Source: Botryotinia globosa
Lineage: Eukaryota > Ascomycota > Leotiomycetes > Helotiales > Sclerotiniaceae
Direction: 5' to 3'
Assembly (NCBI GenBank): GCA_014898425.1
Contig: RCSZ01000001.1
Span: forward strand, 496,001-560,000
Length of the DNA stretch: 64,000 nucleotides
Each line of letters starts with the position of its first letter. Position 1 is the stretch's first letter. This document shows positions 11,681 to 23,217 of the stretch, piece after piece. The notes beneath the pieces are model-generated. The model had not been told where the DNA came from and did not search any database. It saw only the letters and a program-made list of their open reading frames with translations. Position numbers and translations under genes: made by a program.

Positions 11681-12621
11681 GAAATAATTAGGATAGATAG
11701 ATTCTAGCCAAGCCAATAGCCACCAGGGCCATATTGAGAGTAACGAGGGGAAGGGGGAAATTGTGTGACCCCGTAAATCCCGTGTGAATAGGAAATGGCA
11801 TTTCCAAGGTCGAAGCACAAATCACCCCCAAAATATGATGGCCTCTAAAGACTAATATAATAAATCATGAGGTGATTAGAAGTAAATCTGAATACAACTT
11901 TCTAACACAATACTCAAAGCCTTCACAGTACGGCTCTTGAGTTTTACTCGAGTGTATCTATTGCACTTTACCTAGGTACCTCCCTACCTACCTACCTCCC
12001 TACCTACCTACCTCCCTACCTACCTACCTCCCTACCTACCTACCTCCCTACCTACCTACTTACCGATCGTTCATGCCCCTGACAAATATGCACAATTTAT
12101 ACATGCATAAGCGAATAAAATACATATCACCTCTTATCCTATCAGAAGGGAACAAATCCTTGATCTTGATCTATCAACACAATACCTAGGTACTAACAAC
12201 AAACTTTCCAATAAGTCTCCAAAAGCTTCGTCATTCGCCGCTTGTAGATCATCATCCGAATCTTTCCCACTTACCTTACCATAAGCTTCCAGGAAAATCG
12301 AACCGCTGTGGTACTGCATAAAAAATCATTCTGCCAACATCATCTAGATTCTTCTCTCACCAAGGTGCAATCAATACGGTGCCGATTTTGGAGGATTTCC
12401 CCACCTTTAGAGCTTAAACTTGAACTACCTACCCATACTCAAAAAAATCCCTTCAGAGAACAGACAACGAACAACACGCACGCAACCATCCGAGCTCCCA
12501 GTAGCAACATCTTGACTCGAATATATATTCCGAGACCTTCATCGCAGATACTGCAACGTAAGAAATTATACCACAGGCTTTTTAATCGCGGATTCGACGC
12601 GATTCACATAGATTGCCCAAG
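11681..12621. other. intergenic with microsatellite, no further gene
   Basis: 3' flank of MAP1 and upstream region of the cornichon gene. It contains the CCTA-rich tandem repeat listed separately and several poly(A)-like A+T stretches, with no supported coding sequence. Confidence 0.5.
11979..12062 (+). repeat. CCTA-rich microsatellite (16-bp higher-order unit)
   Basis: The unit CCTCCCTACCTACCTA is repeated about four times, degenerating at both ends. It lies in non-coding DNA between two genes. Confidence 0.85.
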
Positions 12622-13356
12622 ATGATGTCAGGAGAGGCATGGTTGTACCTATTGGCGGTGCTTATCAATGCCGTCAATCTGTTCCTACAAGTGTTCTTCA
12701 CTATTATGTACAGTGATCTCGAGTGGTAAGTTTGATTTCAATCTGGTACCTCTTCAATACAAGATTGCGGAGGGTTCGGAGAGGTGGACAGAGTAATAGA
12801 GACTTGGCCTCTACCACATGCGATGAGCATGTATATCGATCCTTTGCTACTGGGAGGGGACAGCTCAAGCTTCATTATACTACGAAATCATGCTAACATC
12901 GAATGGCACAGTGACTACATCAACCCTATCGATCTTTGCAACCGTTTGAACACGTACATTATCCCCGAGGCAGCGGTTCATGGGTTCTTGACCCTCTTAT
13001 TCCTTATCAACGGGTACTGGGTTGCGCTCGTTCTCAATCTGCCACTTGTGGCATTCAATGTCAAGAAGTAGGTTCCTGCTGCAGTGTCAGAAGATAAAGA
13101 TTTTGGACATTTACTAACAGATAATTAGGATTCTCGATAACGCACATCTTCTCGATGCTACTGAAATTTTCAGAAAGCTCAATGTCCACAAGAAAGTAAG
13201 TTGATGCTTGGTTCCATGTCCCATTGTATCTTTAAGCTCTCACTAACATTGCCCCCTCGATAGGAATCCTTCATCAAGCTCGGTTTCCATCTTATCATGT
13301 TCTTCTTCTACCTCTACTCTATGATCGTTGCCTTGATCCGGGACGAGTCGCATTGA
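12622..13356 (+). CDS. ERV14: Erv14/cornichon family ER cargo receptor
   Basis: Exons 12622-12725, 12912-13067, 13129-13195 and 13264-13356 join to 139 residues. If translation starts at the second ATG (12625) the product is 138 residues, the usual length of the family. Erv14 is a COPII-vesicle membrane protein that exports transmembrane cargo from the endoplasmic reticulum to the Golgi. Seen here: hydrophobic N-terminal helix ([19 protein letters not shown]), the signature YSDLE followed after the splice by [14 protein letters not shown], a second hydrophobic stretch ([18 protein letters not shown]) and a C-terminal one ([16 protein letters not shown]). The IFRKLN...[10 protein letters not shown] segment is strongly conserved in the family. 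Intron 1 is 186 nt, and the other two are 61 and 68 nt with clear CTAAC branch points. Confidence 0.94.
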
Positions 13357-14012
13357 CTTAAGAACAACATTGGCGACCGGTATAAAGTGGAGGCATAGGT
13401 ACAGCTACAGGTTCGACGGTCAAGGGCAGAGCTTGCTCGACGAGATGGAACTAGGAGACTGCGAAAAATGGGTGGCAAGTTTTATATGTGCCATGATCTC
13501 TACGATATGTTGACTACGAATGGTATGGCTGAATGAATGGATGAATGGCGGTAGTTTAGATGTAATGGTAGTGCTCTTTCCATTGGTTTCGAGCCTGGCA
13601 GGAAAACGGGGGGAATTCTATAATGAGTGGACTTTCGTACAGAAGTTTCATGTGGATAGATACCTCACATGCTAGAAACGGCATGTTTTTTTGATATGAA
13701 TGAATCTTGTTATTTTGCAATTATCAAATATCAAAGATCTTGCTTTCATTAGCATTTTTGAAAACTATTCAATGTCATAGAAGTGATAAATTTCAACCAA
13801 TGTGATTGATTCTTCTTCAAATCAAAGCTTGCGCCTTGTATCGTCTGCATGATCACGTGCTTGTGCTGTCAGCCTCGTCATTCTATCGCGAAAATAGTCT
13901 CGCGCCTTGTACTCAGGTTTAACTTTGTGAGACGAGAAAGACAGCAATAATTATCTACAAATATTCGCTCTCGATTCTGGTTTTCCCATCAATTCAGCTT
14001 GAAGCTTTCAAA
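13357..14012. other. intergenic, no gene seen
   Basis: 3' flank of ERV14 and promoter of PRP17. The last 30 bases before the PRP17 ATG are a plausible leader ending in TTCAAAATGG. No other feature was recognised. Confidence 0.5.
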
Positions 14013-15587
14013 ATGGCGGACTTTGGCGCATACCCGCCCAATATGGCACCTCAAAATGCCCTCATAGTTCGAAATGCAGAAGGTCCAGAACATGCCGTGG
14101 TTCAATACAGCGCCGATAATTTGGCCCGCGCAACACAGGGCCCTGCGAATCCTTTCAAAGACGAGAAAAATTCACTTAAGCGCAAAAATGTACTTACTGG
14201 CCATGCAGAAGAGACCTATATTAGTGAACATACGTTTCGAGATCAATATCGAGCGGTGGAACGAAGAGGGAATCATCTTTCAGGCGCGGAAGCCAAGGAA
14301 GAAGCAGCTAGGATACGAAGTAAAAGACAGAAGAAGGGTGACTCAAGTATAGCCGAAGGTGATAACGCGTATGTTGGACCTTGGGCAAAATATAAAAGGG
14401 AAGAATATGAGGAGGTCAATGAAGATGAACCATTACGAAGCGATGAAGAATACGAAGAGGTTGAAGAGGATGAGGATGTAATAGAGAGTGGAACTGTTAT
14501 TGCTGCACCGCCGCAAGCTTTAGCGAGACGTCAAGAGGTCGAAGAATTGGGCGAGGAGACAACGACTTTCGAAGGAAGCGAACAGTATGATTATCAGGGA
14601 CGAACATACATGCATGTCCCGCTGGATCTGGATGTAGATCTGAAGAAGGAGGCTGGAAGTTTCAAGAACTATGTACCGAAGAAGATGATACACACTTGGA
14701 AAGGACATACAAAACCTGTCGTTGGAATACGATTCTTCCCCGAATCTGGACATTTACTTCTTTCAGGGAGTGCCGATACGACAGTCAAAATTTGGGATGC
14801 TCATCATTCAAGAGAGCTATTACGAACATATTCAGGTCACACGAAAGCTTTAACAGATGTTGCATTCAATGTAACTGGTACACAATTCATCTCTGGCTCC
14901 TACGACCGCATGATGAAATTATGGGATACGGAAACAGGTCAATGTATCAATCGGTTCACAACTGGCAAAACTCCTCACGTCATTCGTTTTAACCCCGATC
15001 CCGAACACAGCAATGAATTCCTTGCCGGCATGGCAGACAAGAAGATTGTACAATTCGATACCCGTACTCGCGAACTCGTACAAGAATATGATCACCATCT
15101 TGCAGCTGTCAATACTATTACGTTTGTGGATGAAAACCGACGCTTCATCACTACATCTGACGATAAGTCATTACGCGCTTGGGATTACAATATTCCAGTC
15201 CCTATCAAATTTATTGCGGAACCACACATGTACTCCATGACACGTGCATCTCTGCATCCATCTAAAAAATGGGTGGCCTATCAATCGTCTGACAATAATA
15301 TCTTCGTATATGGAGCTACAGACAAATTCCGTCAAAATCGAAAGAAAGTTTTCAAGGGACACAACAATGCGGGTTATGCTATTGATGTGGCATGTAGTCC
15401 TGATGGGCAATTTCTTGCTTCGGGAGATAGCGGTGGATATGTTTGTTTCTGGGATTGGAAACAGTGCAAGATGTACCATAAGTTCCAGGCAAGTAAAGAG
15501 GCTGTTACTTGTGTGGAGTGGAGTCCTCAAGAGAGCTCGAAGGTTGCTACGGCGGGTTTGGATGGCGCGATTAGGTATTGGGATTAG
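14013..15587 (+). CDS. PRP17: pre-mRNA splicing factor Prp17/Cdc40 (WD40)
   Basis: A single exon of 524 codons. Prp17/Cdc40 is a spliceosome component needed for the second catalytic step and links splicing to cell-cycle progression in yeast. The N-terminal third is charged and probably disordered: PANPFKDEKNSLKRKN resembles the family, then HAEETYISEHTFRDQYR, a basic segment (RIRSKRQKK, about residues 102-110), GPWAKYKREEYEEV and a strongly acidic stretch at about 130-160. YVPKKMIHTWKGHTKPV opens the WD40 propeller at about residue 220, which fills the rest of the protein with GH...WD repeats such as LLSGSADTTVKIWD and FISGSYDRMMKLWD. The final repeat ends exactly at the C-terminus (AIRYWD), as in orthologues. 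Start context AAAATGGCG is good. Confidence 0.95.
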   Translation: MADFGAYPPNMAPQNALIVRNAEGPEHAVVQYSADNLARATQGPANPFKDEKNSLKRKNVLTGHAEETYISEHTFRDQYRAVERRGNHLSGAEAKEEAARIRSKRQKKGDSSIAEGDNAYVGPWAKYKREEYEEVNEDEPLRSDEEYEEVEEDEDVIESGTVIAAPPQALARRQEVEELGEETTTFEGSEQYDYQGRTYMHVPLDLDVDLKKEAGSFKNYVPKKMIHTWKGHTKPVVGIRFFPESGHLLLSGSADTTVKIWDAHHSRELLRTYSGHTKALTDVAFNVTGTQFISGSYDRMMKLWDTETGQCINRFTTGKTPHVIRFNPDPEHSNEFLAGMADKKIVQFDTRTRELVQEYDHHLAAVNTITFVDENRRFITTSDDKSLRAWDYNIPVPIKFIAEPHMYSMTRASLHPSKKWVAYQSSDNNIFVYGATDKFRQNRKKVFKGHNNAGYAIDVACSPDGQFLASGDSGGYVCFWDWKQCKMYHKFQASKEAVTCVEWSPQESSKVATAGLDGAIRYWD

Positions 15588-16251
15588 ATGGGACTTTTGT
15601 GAAAAGGGGAGAAGGGGGGAAAGGGGGAAGAATGTATGTATGTATGATAGATGTATCCAAATCGAGATCCATAGGGAATTGGAAACTATTCCAGGATGGG
15701 ATTCTAATACTGGGGAAGTCTTTAGACTTTTGTATCAAGCGAAATCTCTTCCTAGAATGATGTGTATTCGCTTGATATCAACTCTCGCCGAAAGCATCTG
15801 AAGTGTCAAATCTCTTGCTAAAAACTCTTCAAAAATACATGCAGTGAGTAGGGAACTTTGGCATAATCACAATGAAGTATCGTTCAGTTGCCAGTCATTC
15901 GGCAAAAAGTTTGTCCTGCGACATGACGTTTCTGAGAAGGAAGACTGTCTGCTGTAGGAGTTACTATAGAGGCAGCCACCTGCTTGATTCAAACCCAAGT
16001 CATATGCCCACTCATTTTGATTCATAGTTTATGATATACTACATGACCCATGTTTCTTTGTGTATATCTCTCTAATTTCTAGGTCGATCACATTTGAATT
16101 TATCCTCACATCCAATTTTCATATCCACGCCAACAGATATTTTCTTTCCAATCTAGACTTTATCATATCTCGTTTCATACTATCCGATACTGAAATGACT
16201 TTCACAGCCTATATATACTATCTGGATTTATCACCAGTTCACATTTCACGT
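15588..16251. other. convergent intergenic region, no gene seen
   Basis: 3' flanks of PRP17 (plus strand) and of the small secreted protein (minus strand). A G-rich tract just after the PRP17 stop and a TATG repeat near 15635 are the only structure. Open frames here are short and unsupported. Confidence 0.5.
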
Positions 16252-16971
16252 TCACCAAAACGACCACACATCACCCCAACCTCGTTTCATTACCCCGCCA
16301 CTATCTTCCATTCTCTTGGCTTTTGAGAGTCCTGCATTACTAGCTGTACATGCCATTGATTTTTGAAGCGTAGGAAGAACCACTCCGTTGGGATAGGTCG
16401 TGCCGATCTTTTTGGGGCGGTGGTTAATTGAGAGCTTTTTTACATGAGAGGAGAGGGAGATGCAATATCGCTTTTAAGAAAATGGAAATGGAAGACTGAC
16501 ATCAGTCCAGCTCCATGAACAACACCCCGCACCAATTCTAGTTCCGTTGGCTGAAGTAGTACATGCCCATTCGTTTGCGGTTTGCGTGGTTGGCATACCT
16601 GGCCATGCCACGTTGGATTCGAGTAAGGTTGCGTTTGTACCTGGGGGTGTTTCTTTTGTTAGGTTTTGGCGGTGCGGTGGATAGAGGAAATAATATTGAG
16701 AATGAGAATGAGAATGAGAATGGAGAATGGAGTGATGAGGAGGGGAGGGTGAGAGTTTGAACGGAAAAGCATTGGATTGTATACAAGAACCATAACTGCC
16801 ATATTCATCAATAGCACAGCAACCTCCGAAATAATCACTCAAGCATGTTGTAGTACGTGTAGATCGGATTTGGTTGTTATCTCTTGAGAATGGGGTGTAG
16901 TAGAGAGGAGATGCGGATGCGGGGACGAAAGTGATGAGGGCGAGAAGACAGGAGAGAGAATGTTGATGCAT
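16252..16971 (-). CDS. small secreted protein with eight cysteines
   Basis: Proposed exons are 16785-16971, 16501-16640 and 16252-16407, with introns of 144 nt (GTATAC...CCCCAG) and 93 nt (GTCAGT...AAAAAG). The product is about 160 residues. It begins with a signal peptide (MHQHSLSCLLALITFVPASA). The mature part carries cysteines in the order C-CC-C-C-CC-C, seen in CLSDYFGGCCAIDEYG, GSCTNAT, EWACTTSANG, GAGCCSWSW and SMACTAS. That is the cysteine order of hydrophobins, but the spacings (7, 10, 25, 12 and 25 residues) do not fit the class I or II rules, so I do not call it one. If intron 2 is not spliced, the frame stops at 16474 after seven cysteines. A secreted effector-like or wall protein is likely. 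No ligand or enzyme motif is visible. Confidence 0.65.
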
Positions 16972-19900
16972 TCTTGTGCTTGCTCGTTTTTGAGAAAGGT
17001 CTTTTTGTAATTTGCGCTCGTGGGTTTCGCGCGGGTGTAGATGGATAGTGGTTATTTGTGCGATTTTAAACTCAAAACTTCAATAGCAATGCAGAGTAAA
17101 ATGCTTGGATCACAAACCACATCCACATCACCGCAAAATCACCAGGACACATTTCCAAGAATCATCAAGACGGGAACTATCCCCTTTCAACCCTCAAGCA
17201 TACCCATATCATCCACTTCATCCAATATCTCTCTCGCCAATTCACCCATTTCCTCCTCATCATCACAATATACTTCTCCTCACGTATCCAATTATCCCGG
17301 CCACATTCCCACAATTCCGAAATCTGGGGTAAACAGGGATTTACGGAAGAGCTTGCCGAAAATGTGTGATTGGGATTGTGGTGTGTGGGATGGGATAAAT
17401 GGGTAAATTGTTTAGCGAGGTCATGAGGTTTTTGCTGACGGAGAATTTGTGTGTGAGGGAGTTTGGGTTTGGATTCTGGATTCTGGATTCTGGGTTTGGA
17501 ATATGGGCTATAGATTGCGGGTTCGGATGAGGTGTTTGTGGGATTTGTAATGGGGTTGGGAAAAGATGGGAAAGGATGGGAAAAGGGGGAAGAATTTTGG
17601 GTTGTTTGTTGGGTATTGTTATGGACTATTTTATTTCTGTCGTTGGTTGTTGGAGGGAGCGCAAGCGAGGGTTTGGTAAATGTGTAGACGTCGAGAGACG
17701 AAGGAGAGGATAAAGAGATCTGAGATCACGGAAAGAATCCATAGGATATGAGGTGTAATGTAACGAATCACATTGTGTTTTCTTTGGCTAGAAGATTAGA
17801 TAAAATTGCTTGGCGATATGATATCCTTGTTATTCGAATTTTCAATGAAGAGCGATTGGATCTATGACAGCCTTTGATAGGTAAGAGTATGTTTGTTTCT
17901 GCTATATATCATGGATATCTCCATGGTACTGATAGATTGTATCTTCCCTGGTGGCCTTTTCCTGCTTGGTGATGACCGGACCTGATATGAAATGTCATGA
18001 AGTGCTGACTCCTTTTATCTCTTTGGGAGGATAGATTTATGCGATGGTAGATAATGCTGCGCTATGCAAAAGAAGAGCTGCGAGATTAGTGTATTGAAGT
18101 GAGATTGATTAGCCACTCAACGTAAAATCTGAGCTCTTGAGAGATAGTATGATCCCGAGATGATCATTGAATAGATATTCAATACACCCTAACGGACGGC
18201 TCGCTGCTGGCCCCGAAACCACTACCATGGGAGTTGTTTGGACAGTCGCCTAGTACGTACAGCGAGCAACGAGGATGAGAGGCTCAAGCCCGCCCATCAT
18301 TTCCATTCTCCTGGATGTAGACACTATAAGGATAGAAAACAACGGGTATTGTATGAGATATCTTCGAGCGCAGCGAGCTATGGGGGATTGGGGGCTTGCC
18401 CCCATGATAACCAAGAAGAGGCACGAAAGTCGTTAAACTTTGCGAGTTTGTTGGCCAAGAACTCTCGGCTTTGCTCTTTTATTTCCGGGATGAGCAATAC
18501 TGTATTGTGTCTGATGGTTCGGTTAAGAATCTTACTGAATTTTCTCAGTTGTAACCTGGTGTTACAGAATATCATGGAATCTCGCTCTAGAACTCAGAAT
18601 CATTTGCTTGAACAATGAATATAGTGCTTATGCGAGCAAAGAAACTGTAAAAGATGTTTCATACTGACCCACTGATTTCAGCAATCATCGCACTTTCGGG
18701 CAATATAAGGCATATTCTCGGGCCAGATTGTGAGCAGTGGAGACAAAACCGGTTCGAGATTCATGGCCAGTCTCCCAGTATAACCTATCATTTTCATCAC
18801 CTCCGAAGCTCCATGAAGATTTAATATCACAAACTTTCGGAAAGGACGATTAGTTGCAGCAACGGTTCCCCGCAAGGGTAGTATTGGTAGTACTACAACC
18901 TTGAGAGTCACCGATACCATGACCAAGTTAACAATCCTTCACTCGAATGTAGGAGGCGAATGATCTTGAGCCTCGGAGATATTCCCTTTGTACAATGTTC
19001 CATTCGCCATTTCGTGCTCTCTCAAATCGAAGATGTGATATCTGATAGTGATGTTACCACGAATGTGGATTCTTCGACCCTTGGTGTTGAGAAAAAAGTC
19101 TCGTATAGGCGCCACGATGGATCTCTTGATAAGATGCTACTTTATTATCAGCCTTGGCCGCCGAAAACTCGAAATATTAGATGATCTAAGATCTCTTGAA
19201 GAAATCAAATGTGGAGCTCGGCGGAAGAAATGTAGTAGTACTGGTGCATGTATTGCGATGTTGCTGATGAAAATGTCGTACATTTCTCCTCCGTACGTCC
19301 GTCACCTCAAGAACTAGGGTCATCGGTAAAGTGCGGTTGCAGCTTATCACCCAGCTTGCATCTTGTTGATGAGGTAGATTGTCGTGTGCTTCTCACTCCG
19401 TACGTCCGTCTCGCTGTCCATTGTTGACATCTCATCGTACAGATTGCCAATGAAAAAAATTCCGTGGGGGGAATAAGGTGAAGGATGCACCAAGGGAAAA
19501 TTTGTCAAGCTGCACTGCTGCAGTGATATTGGAGATAAGATTTCGAAGACCGACAAGGCCATAATGATCGTTACTAATTGCCACTTTCCGAGAGGGTTTG
19601 CAACACAAGGTATGCAGTGAGACTGATTGTTGAAGTTCTTGAGTATCAAATGTGGAACAGAATAAGACTCGGCTCAACTTGGCTGATGATACCGTGCATA
19701 CTCTTGTATCCATTTCATATCTTCTTCGATAAACCTAAGATTTCATGGCAATAATTGTGCAATATATCCACATATGAACTGTTCTGGGCATATTCGAAAT
19801 GTAAAGGTGGTTGGTGGAGGAACTCCTCGCTCGCAAAAAAGTGAGGCAGTGTTGATGTACATAGCCAAGATACTTGGGAATTCTTGGTGTTACAGGATCA

Positions 19901-21290
19901 TGAAATGATGTTCCATTAGAAATCCCACACTGCCAATACACCATCGTTCATCATCAAACATGTAAATTGTAAATCATACAAAGTATAGAAGAATAGGTCA
20001 CTTGACATGTTTCAGAAGATCTAAATTTGCAAATCTTCACCACCACTCAAACAACCAAGAATCTTCCATCCCTTTTCAACAGACTAAAGAGGACTAACTT
20101 GGAAACCAAAGCCTTACGCCAAGTTGACAGTCAAACTAATAACTACCGTTTCCCGTCGGTACATAGAGTAATGATCGTTGTTCATCATCTTAAAATTGCT
20201 TGGTAGATCATCAATGAAGAACAATAATTGTTTGCCCAGCACAACACCAAGATCTACCAAACTCTTATCGTAGATGCCAAGACCATCATTTCCCTTTAAA
20301 TAGTTTAATAAGTTTCCAATATGGTTAACTTTCAGGCGGATCGGATCGTTTGTAGGACTCTGTGCGTAGCTTGGCCGGAACACCGCTTGTAACAATTTGG
20401 TCTTCAAAGAGTATACTGGAGGAGAGGAATCGCGGGTATGTACTTCCTCCCCCAAAACATTGCGAAGCGAAGATTACCCCTTCATCCTTGGAAAAAGAAT
20501 GTGGCGAGGGTTTCTTTTGCAACAACGTATTCGATGTTTCAATACATACGTATGTCAAAATTTTGTATATGCCATAGAGAACAACTCCAAGGGTTGACAA
20601 GGAACAATTGAAATGACCTTGGCAGGTGCAATGCATCAATACAGATTTTTTTGATTTTTTTTTGATTTTTTTTAAATTCGTTTATTGTGACTGAGGAAAT
20701 CTCGATAAGGATAAATTCTAGTGTAACATCCAGCAGTCCATTGAGTCCGCCCATGCTTCCTCATTACGACTCCGGATTGGCGCCCGGAGTTCCCGTTGAG
20801 GTTCTGCGTGGAAGATTCTTTGGATAATATTCATCGCCAAGAAACTTATGCGTAGCGGTATTCCTGGCGTATTCTCCATCGACTCCAAGCGGAGCAAGCG
20901 TAGGAGACCAGCTGGGGGAAACAATATATCTCTTGGCAAACTATATTTTTCATGTATGTACCGTTCCATCGCGTTCAGTGCCATCTTGGCTTACTGATGT
21001 GGAGGTCGTGAATCCGCAAATGGCGCTCGGTCATGCCCAGAATTTGTCTGACACAGATAGGTGACTTCCAAGAATTTGGGGGTTCTGTATTGAGAATAAT
21101 GGATTGAGGTAAGAATGAGGCACGGAGGGGGAGGGAAGGTATGTTGATGAAAGTGTATATATTCATCGATGTTTCCCTCCTTATTCCCTCCTCATCATTC
21201 AACTCAGTCTTACAATCAAACATCAAACATCCAATCCAATATCAAGCAATCTATATCCCGACCAATCACAAATCACCACCAAAAATCACT
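16972..21290. other. long stretch without a recognisable gene
   Basis: 17.0-18.2 kb is pyrimidine-rich, then G-rich, with repeated GGATTCTG and no coding signal. From 18.68 to 20.64 kb the minus strand shows several protein-like fragments in changing frames. The best is the 65-codon open frame without an early ATG from about 19133 to 18940 (RRIHIRGNITIRYHIFDLRE). Others lie at 18678-18926, 19432-19713 and 20114-20455. I could not join them with splice signals or assign a family, so they may be a decayed gene. An 88-codon minus-strand frame at 20718-20984 is also unsupported. Confidence 0.35.
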
Positions 21291-21631
21291 ATGTCTTCTA
21301 CCACAACTCAACAATCACGTCTTGGTAAGCTTCTTATCCCATTCTAATCTCACATCTCACATAGTTCAACGATATGCTAACATTCTCTCTAGACCGTGCC
21401 TACTCTACCTCATCCGCTTCCTCCAGCGACTCCAACGATGGATGGCTCATTCTCAACGGCCATAGCTCCTCCACAGTCACCACCCCCAACGAATCAACCG
21501 ATGCATTCAACCCCTACCTTCAGCTTGCTCCAGTCACCCGTGGTGCATCAACTGTCAACCAAAAATTCAGAGCTACAGAGAATGCAGAGGATAGACAAAG
21601 ATTGTTCTTATTGAGAGCAAGAGACAACTAG
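21291..21631 (+). CDS. small hypothetical protein, 90 aa
   Basis: Exons 21291-21324 and 21393-21631 are joined over a 68-nt intron with canonical GTAAGC donor, CTAAC branch point and CTCTAG acceptor. The product begins MSSTTTQQSRLDRAYSTS, has a Ser-rich first half, and ends in a charged helix-like segment (KFRATENAEDRQRLFLLRA). There is no signal peptide, membrane segment or known motif. The precise intron, the good ATG context (ATCACTATGTC) and the well-formed C-terminal half support a real gene. I do not recognise the family. Confidence 0.6.
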
Positions 21632-23217
21632 ATGATCTGGGGCTTATCGTGGAGTATGGGATCTGGAGATGATGAGATGGCATTGTACTAGTGGTTGAAC
21701 TGGAATTCAATAGAGGTGGAAATCGCTGTTTCTCAAATCACAGGATAAAACAGGGACACTGGCGAAAATTGGTTTGGGGATTTCTGTTGCTGGATTGTTA
21801 GTCACTTGGGGTTTCGGTCTGGGCCGGTCTTGTTTGAAGCGCAGGAGTATCATTATTCTTTTGACCTATGGGAATCGAAATTATATGCACTTATGATGAA
21901 TAAATCAAAATAGAAAAATGCAAAGAATCATAACATTCAAATCCTTCCCCGCGTGATCATAATGTGCTCGAGCAAATAAGTTGATATACTGCAGCCTACA
22001 TGATGATCTCAGAACCTTAAGCACCTTGATGAATCTGCTCCCTAAAATCACGTACACGAATAGTTAGTTTATCCCACTTACAAAGCACAAGCTGCAGAGA
22101 GCCTACTTCTACCCCGCTCTTTCCGGTGGGTTGTGGAAGTCGCTACGTGTGGTGACGGGAAGATACATTTCAATCCTAGATGCTGTAGATCTCACTGACT
22201 CTCAAAAACACGTACTACATTCATATCTTTCACCGCTTGGTCACTCCAAATACTTCGTACTCTTCCCCAATCAAAAATACAATATCACGTGACTGCATGT
22301 TCAGCCTGCAAGCCGAATAGTTATTAGAGCGGCTGAAACTCTACTGTCAAAAGCAACCTTGGAAATATGACTAACATCCTTGATTTCAACTTTCCTTTCC
22401 CTGCGTATTTCGCTTTCCTCGCTTACACAATACATGAAAACTTGTTATACACTGATTAGTCTTTCAACACCCCTCCCCTCAAACCCAATTTCAAAGGATT
22501 CAATTCTAATTTGGTTAAAGCAAATTATACGCATTGAGAAACCTAATGGACAGTATACGACATTACTTCCAACCCTATTTGCTGAGAACGGGGAAATAAT
22601 AAGCTAGCTGACCAATAAGGAAAAAAAAATGCTATGTAGGTATCTAGATAGACATCAGCATCAACCGACATTCACAACTTCAAAACATGTTTTATCAATC
22701 TATCTCTAGACAATTTACCTTTTTCATCTAGACATGCTTATACTCAAAAATGCACCGCCTGATAAAGAAATCATTATTCCCCCAAACCCGAAACCCCAGC
22801 CTCTTTATGCCCCTCTTTTTCCTCCTCTTCCTCAAAAATAAAAACAATGGGCTCGAATAGAGCTGAATATACTAGACTAATAGCGAATCGAACATCGCAT
22901 CTCTCTCATACTAATAAAGGAACATTATACTATTAAACCACAAGCCCTATAATTTATATTTGTATAAAAGATAAAAACTATAAGTACTACTGATTACCGC
23001 TGTTTTAAACATATTTTGTATAAATTATTTTCTATAACTAAAGATATTTTATCTTTATTTTCGTAAAATATAATTCTGATATCTCATTTTTTCATTCTTC
23101 TAAGAATAATCCAAGAACTGAAAATAGTTTTTCGTTAAATCCTGGGAAAATAAGTGACTAACCTCAGTTGCAATCATATTGGAAATTGAAATCTCCGATA
23201 TTGTTTTCTAAATACTA
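21632..23217. other. intergenic, grading into AT-rich DNA
   Basis: No gene seen. Composition falls to very high A+T from about 22.9 kb towards the inverted-repeat element at 23218. Confidence 0.5.

Noticed and set aside
16474..16500. Stop of the small secreted protein at 16474
   Set aside because: Kept only as the alternative. The GTCAGT donor and AAAAAG acceptor add an open 52-residue-coding exon with the eighth cysteine, though this is not certain.
17041..17406. 121-codon plus-strand frame
   Set aside because: Low-complexity Ser/Pro/Ile/His sequence in pyrimidine-rich DNA beside the divergent secreted-protein promoter, with no domain.
18238..18618. 126-codon plus-strand frame
   Set aside because: Opens at TTG, not ATG, and contains the palindromic GAGCGCAGCGAGC and GGGGGCTTGCCCCC words typical of intergenic repeats here.
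20718..20984. 88-codon minus-strand frame starting at ATG
   Set aside because: No family, no upstream or downstream support, and it overlaps other equally long frames.
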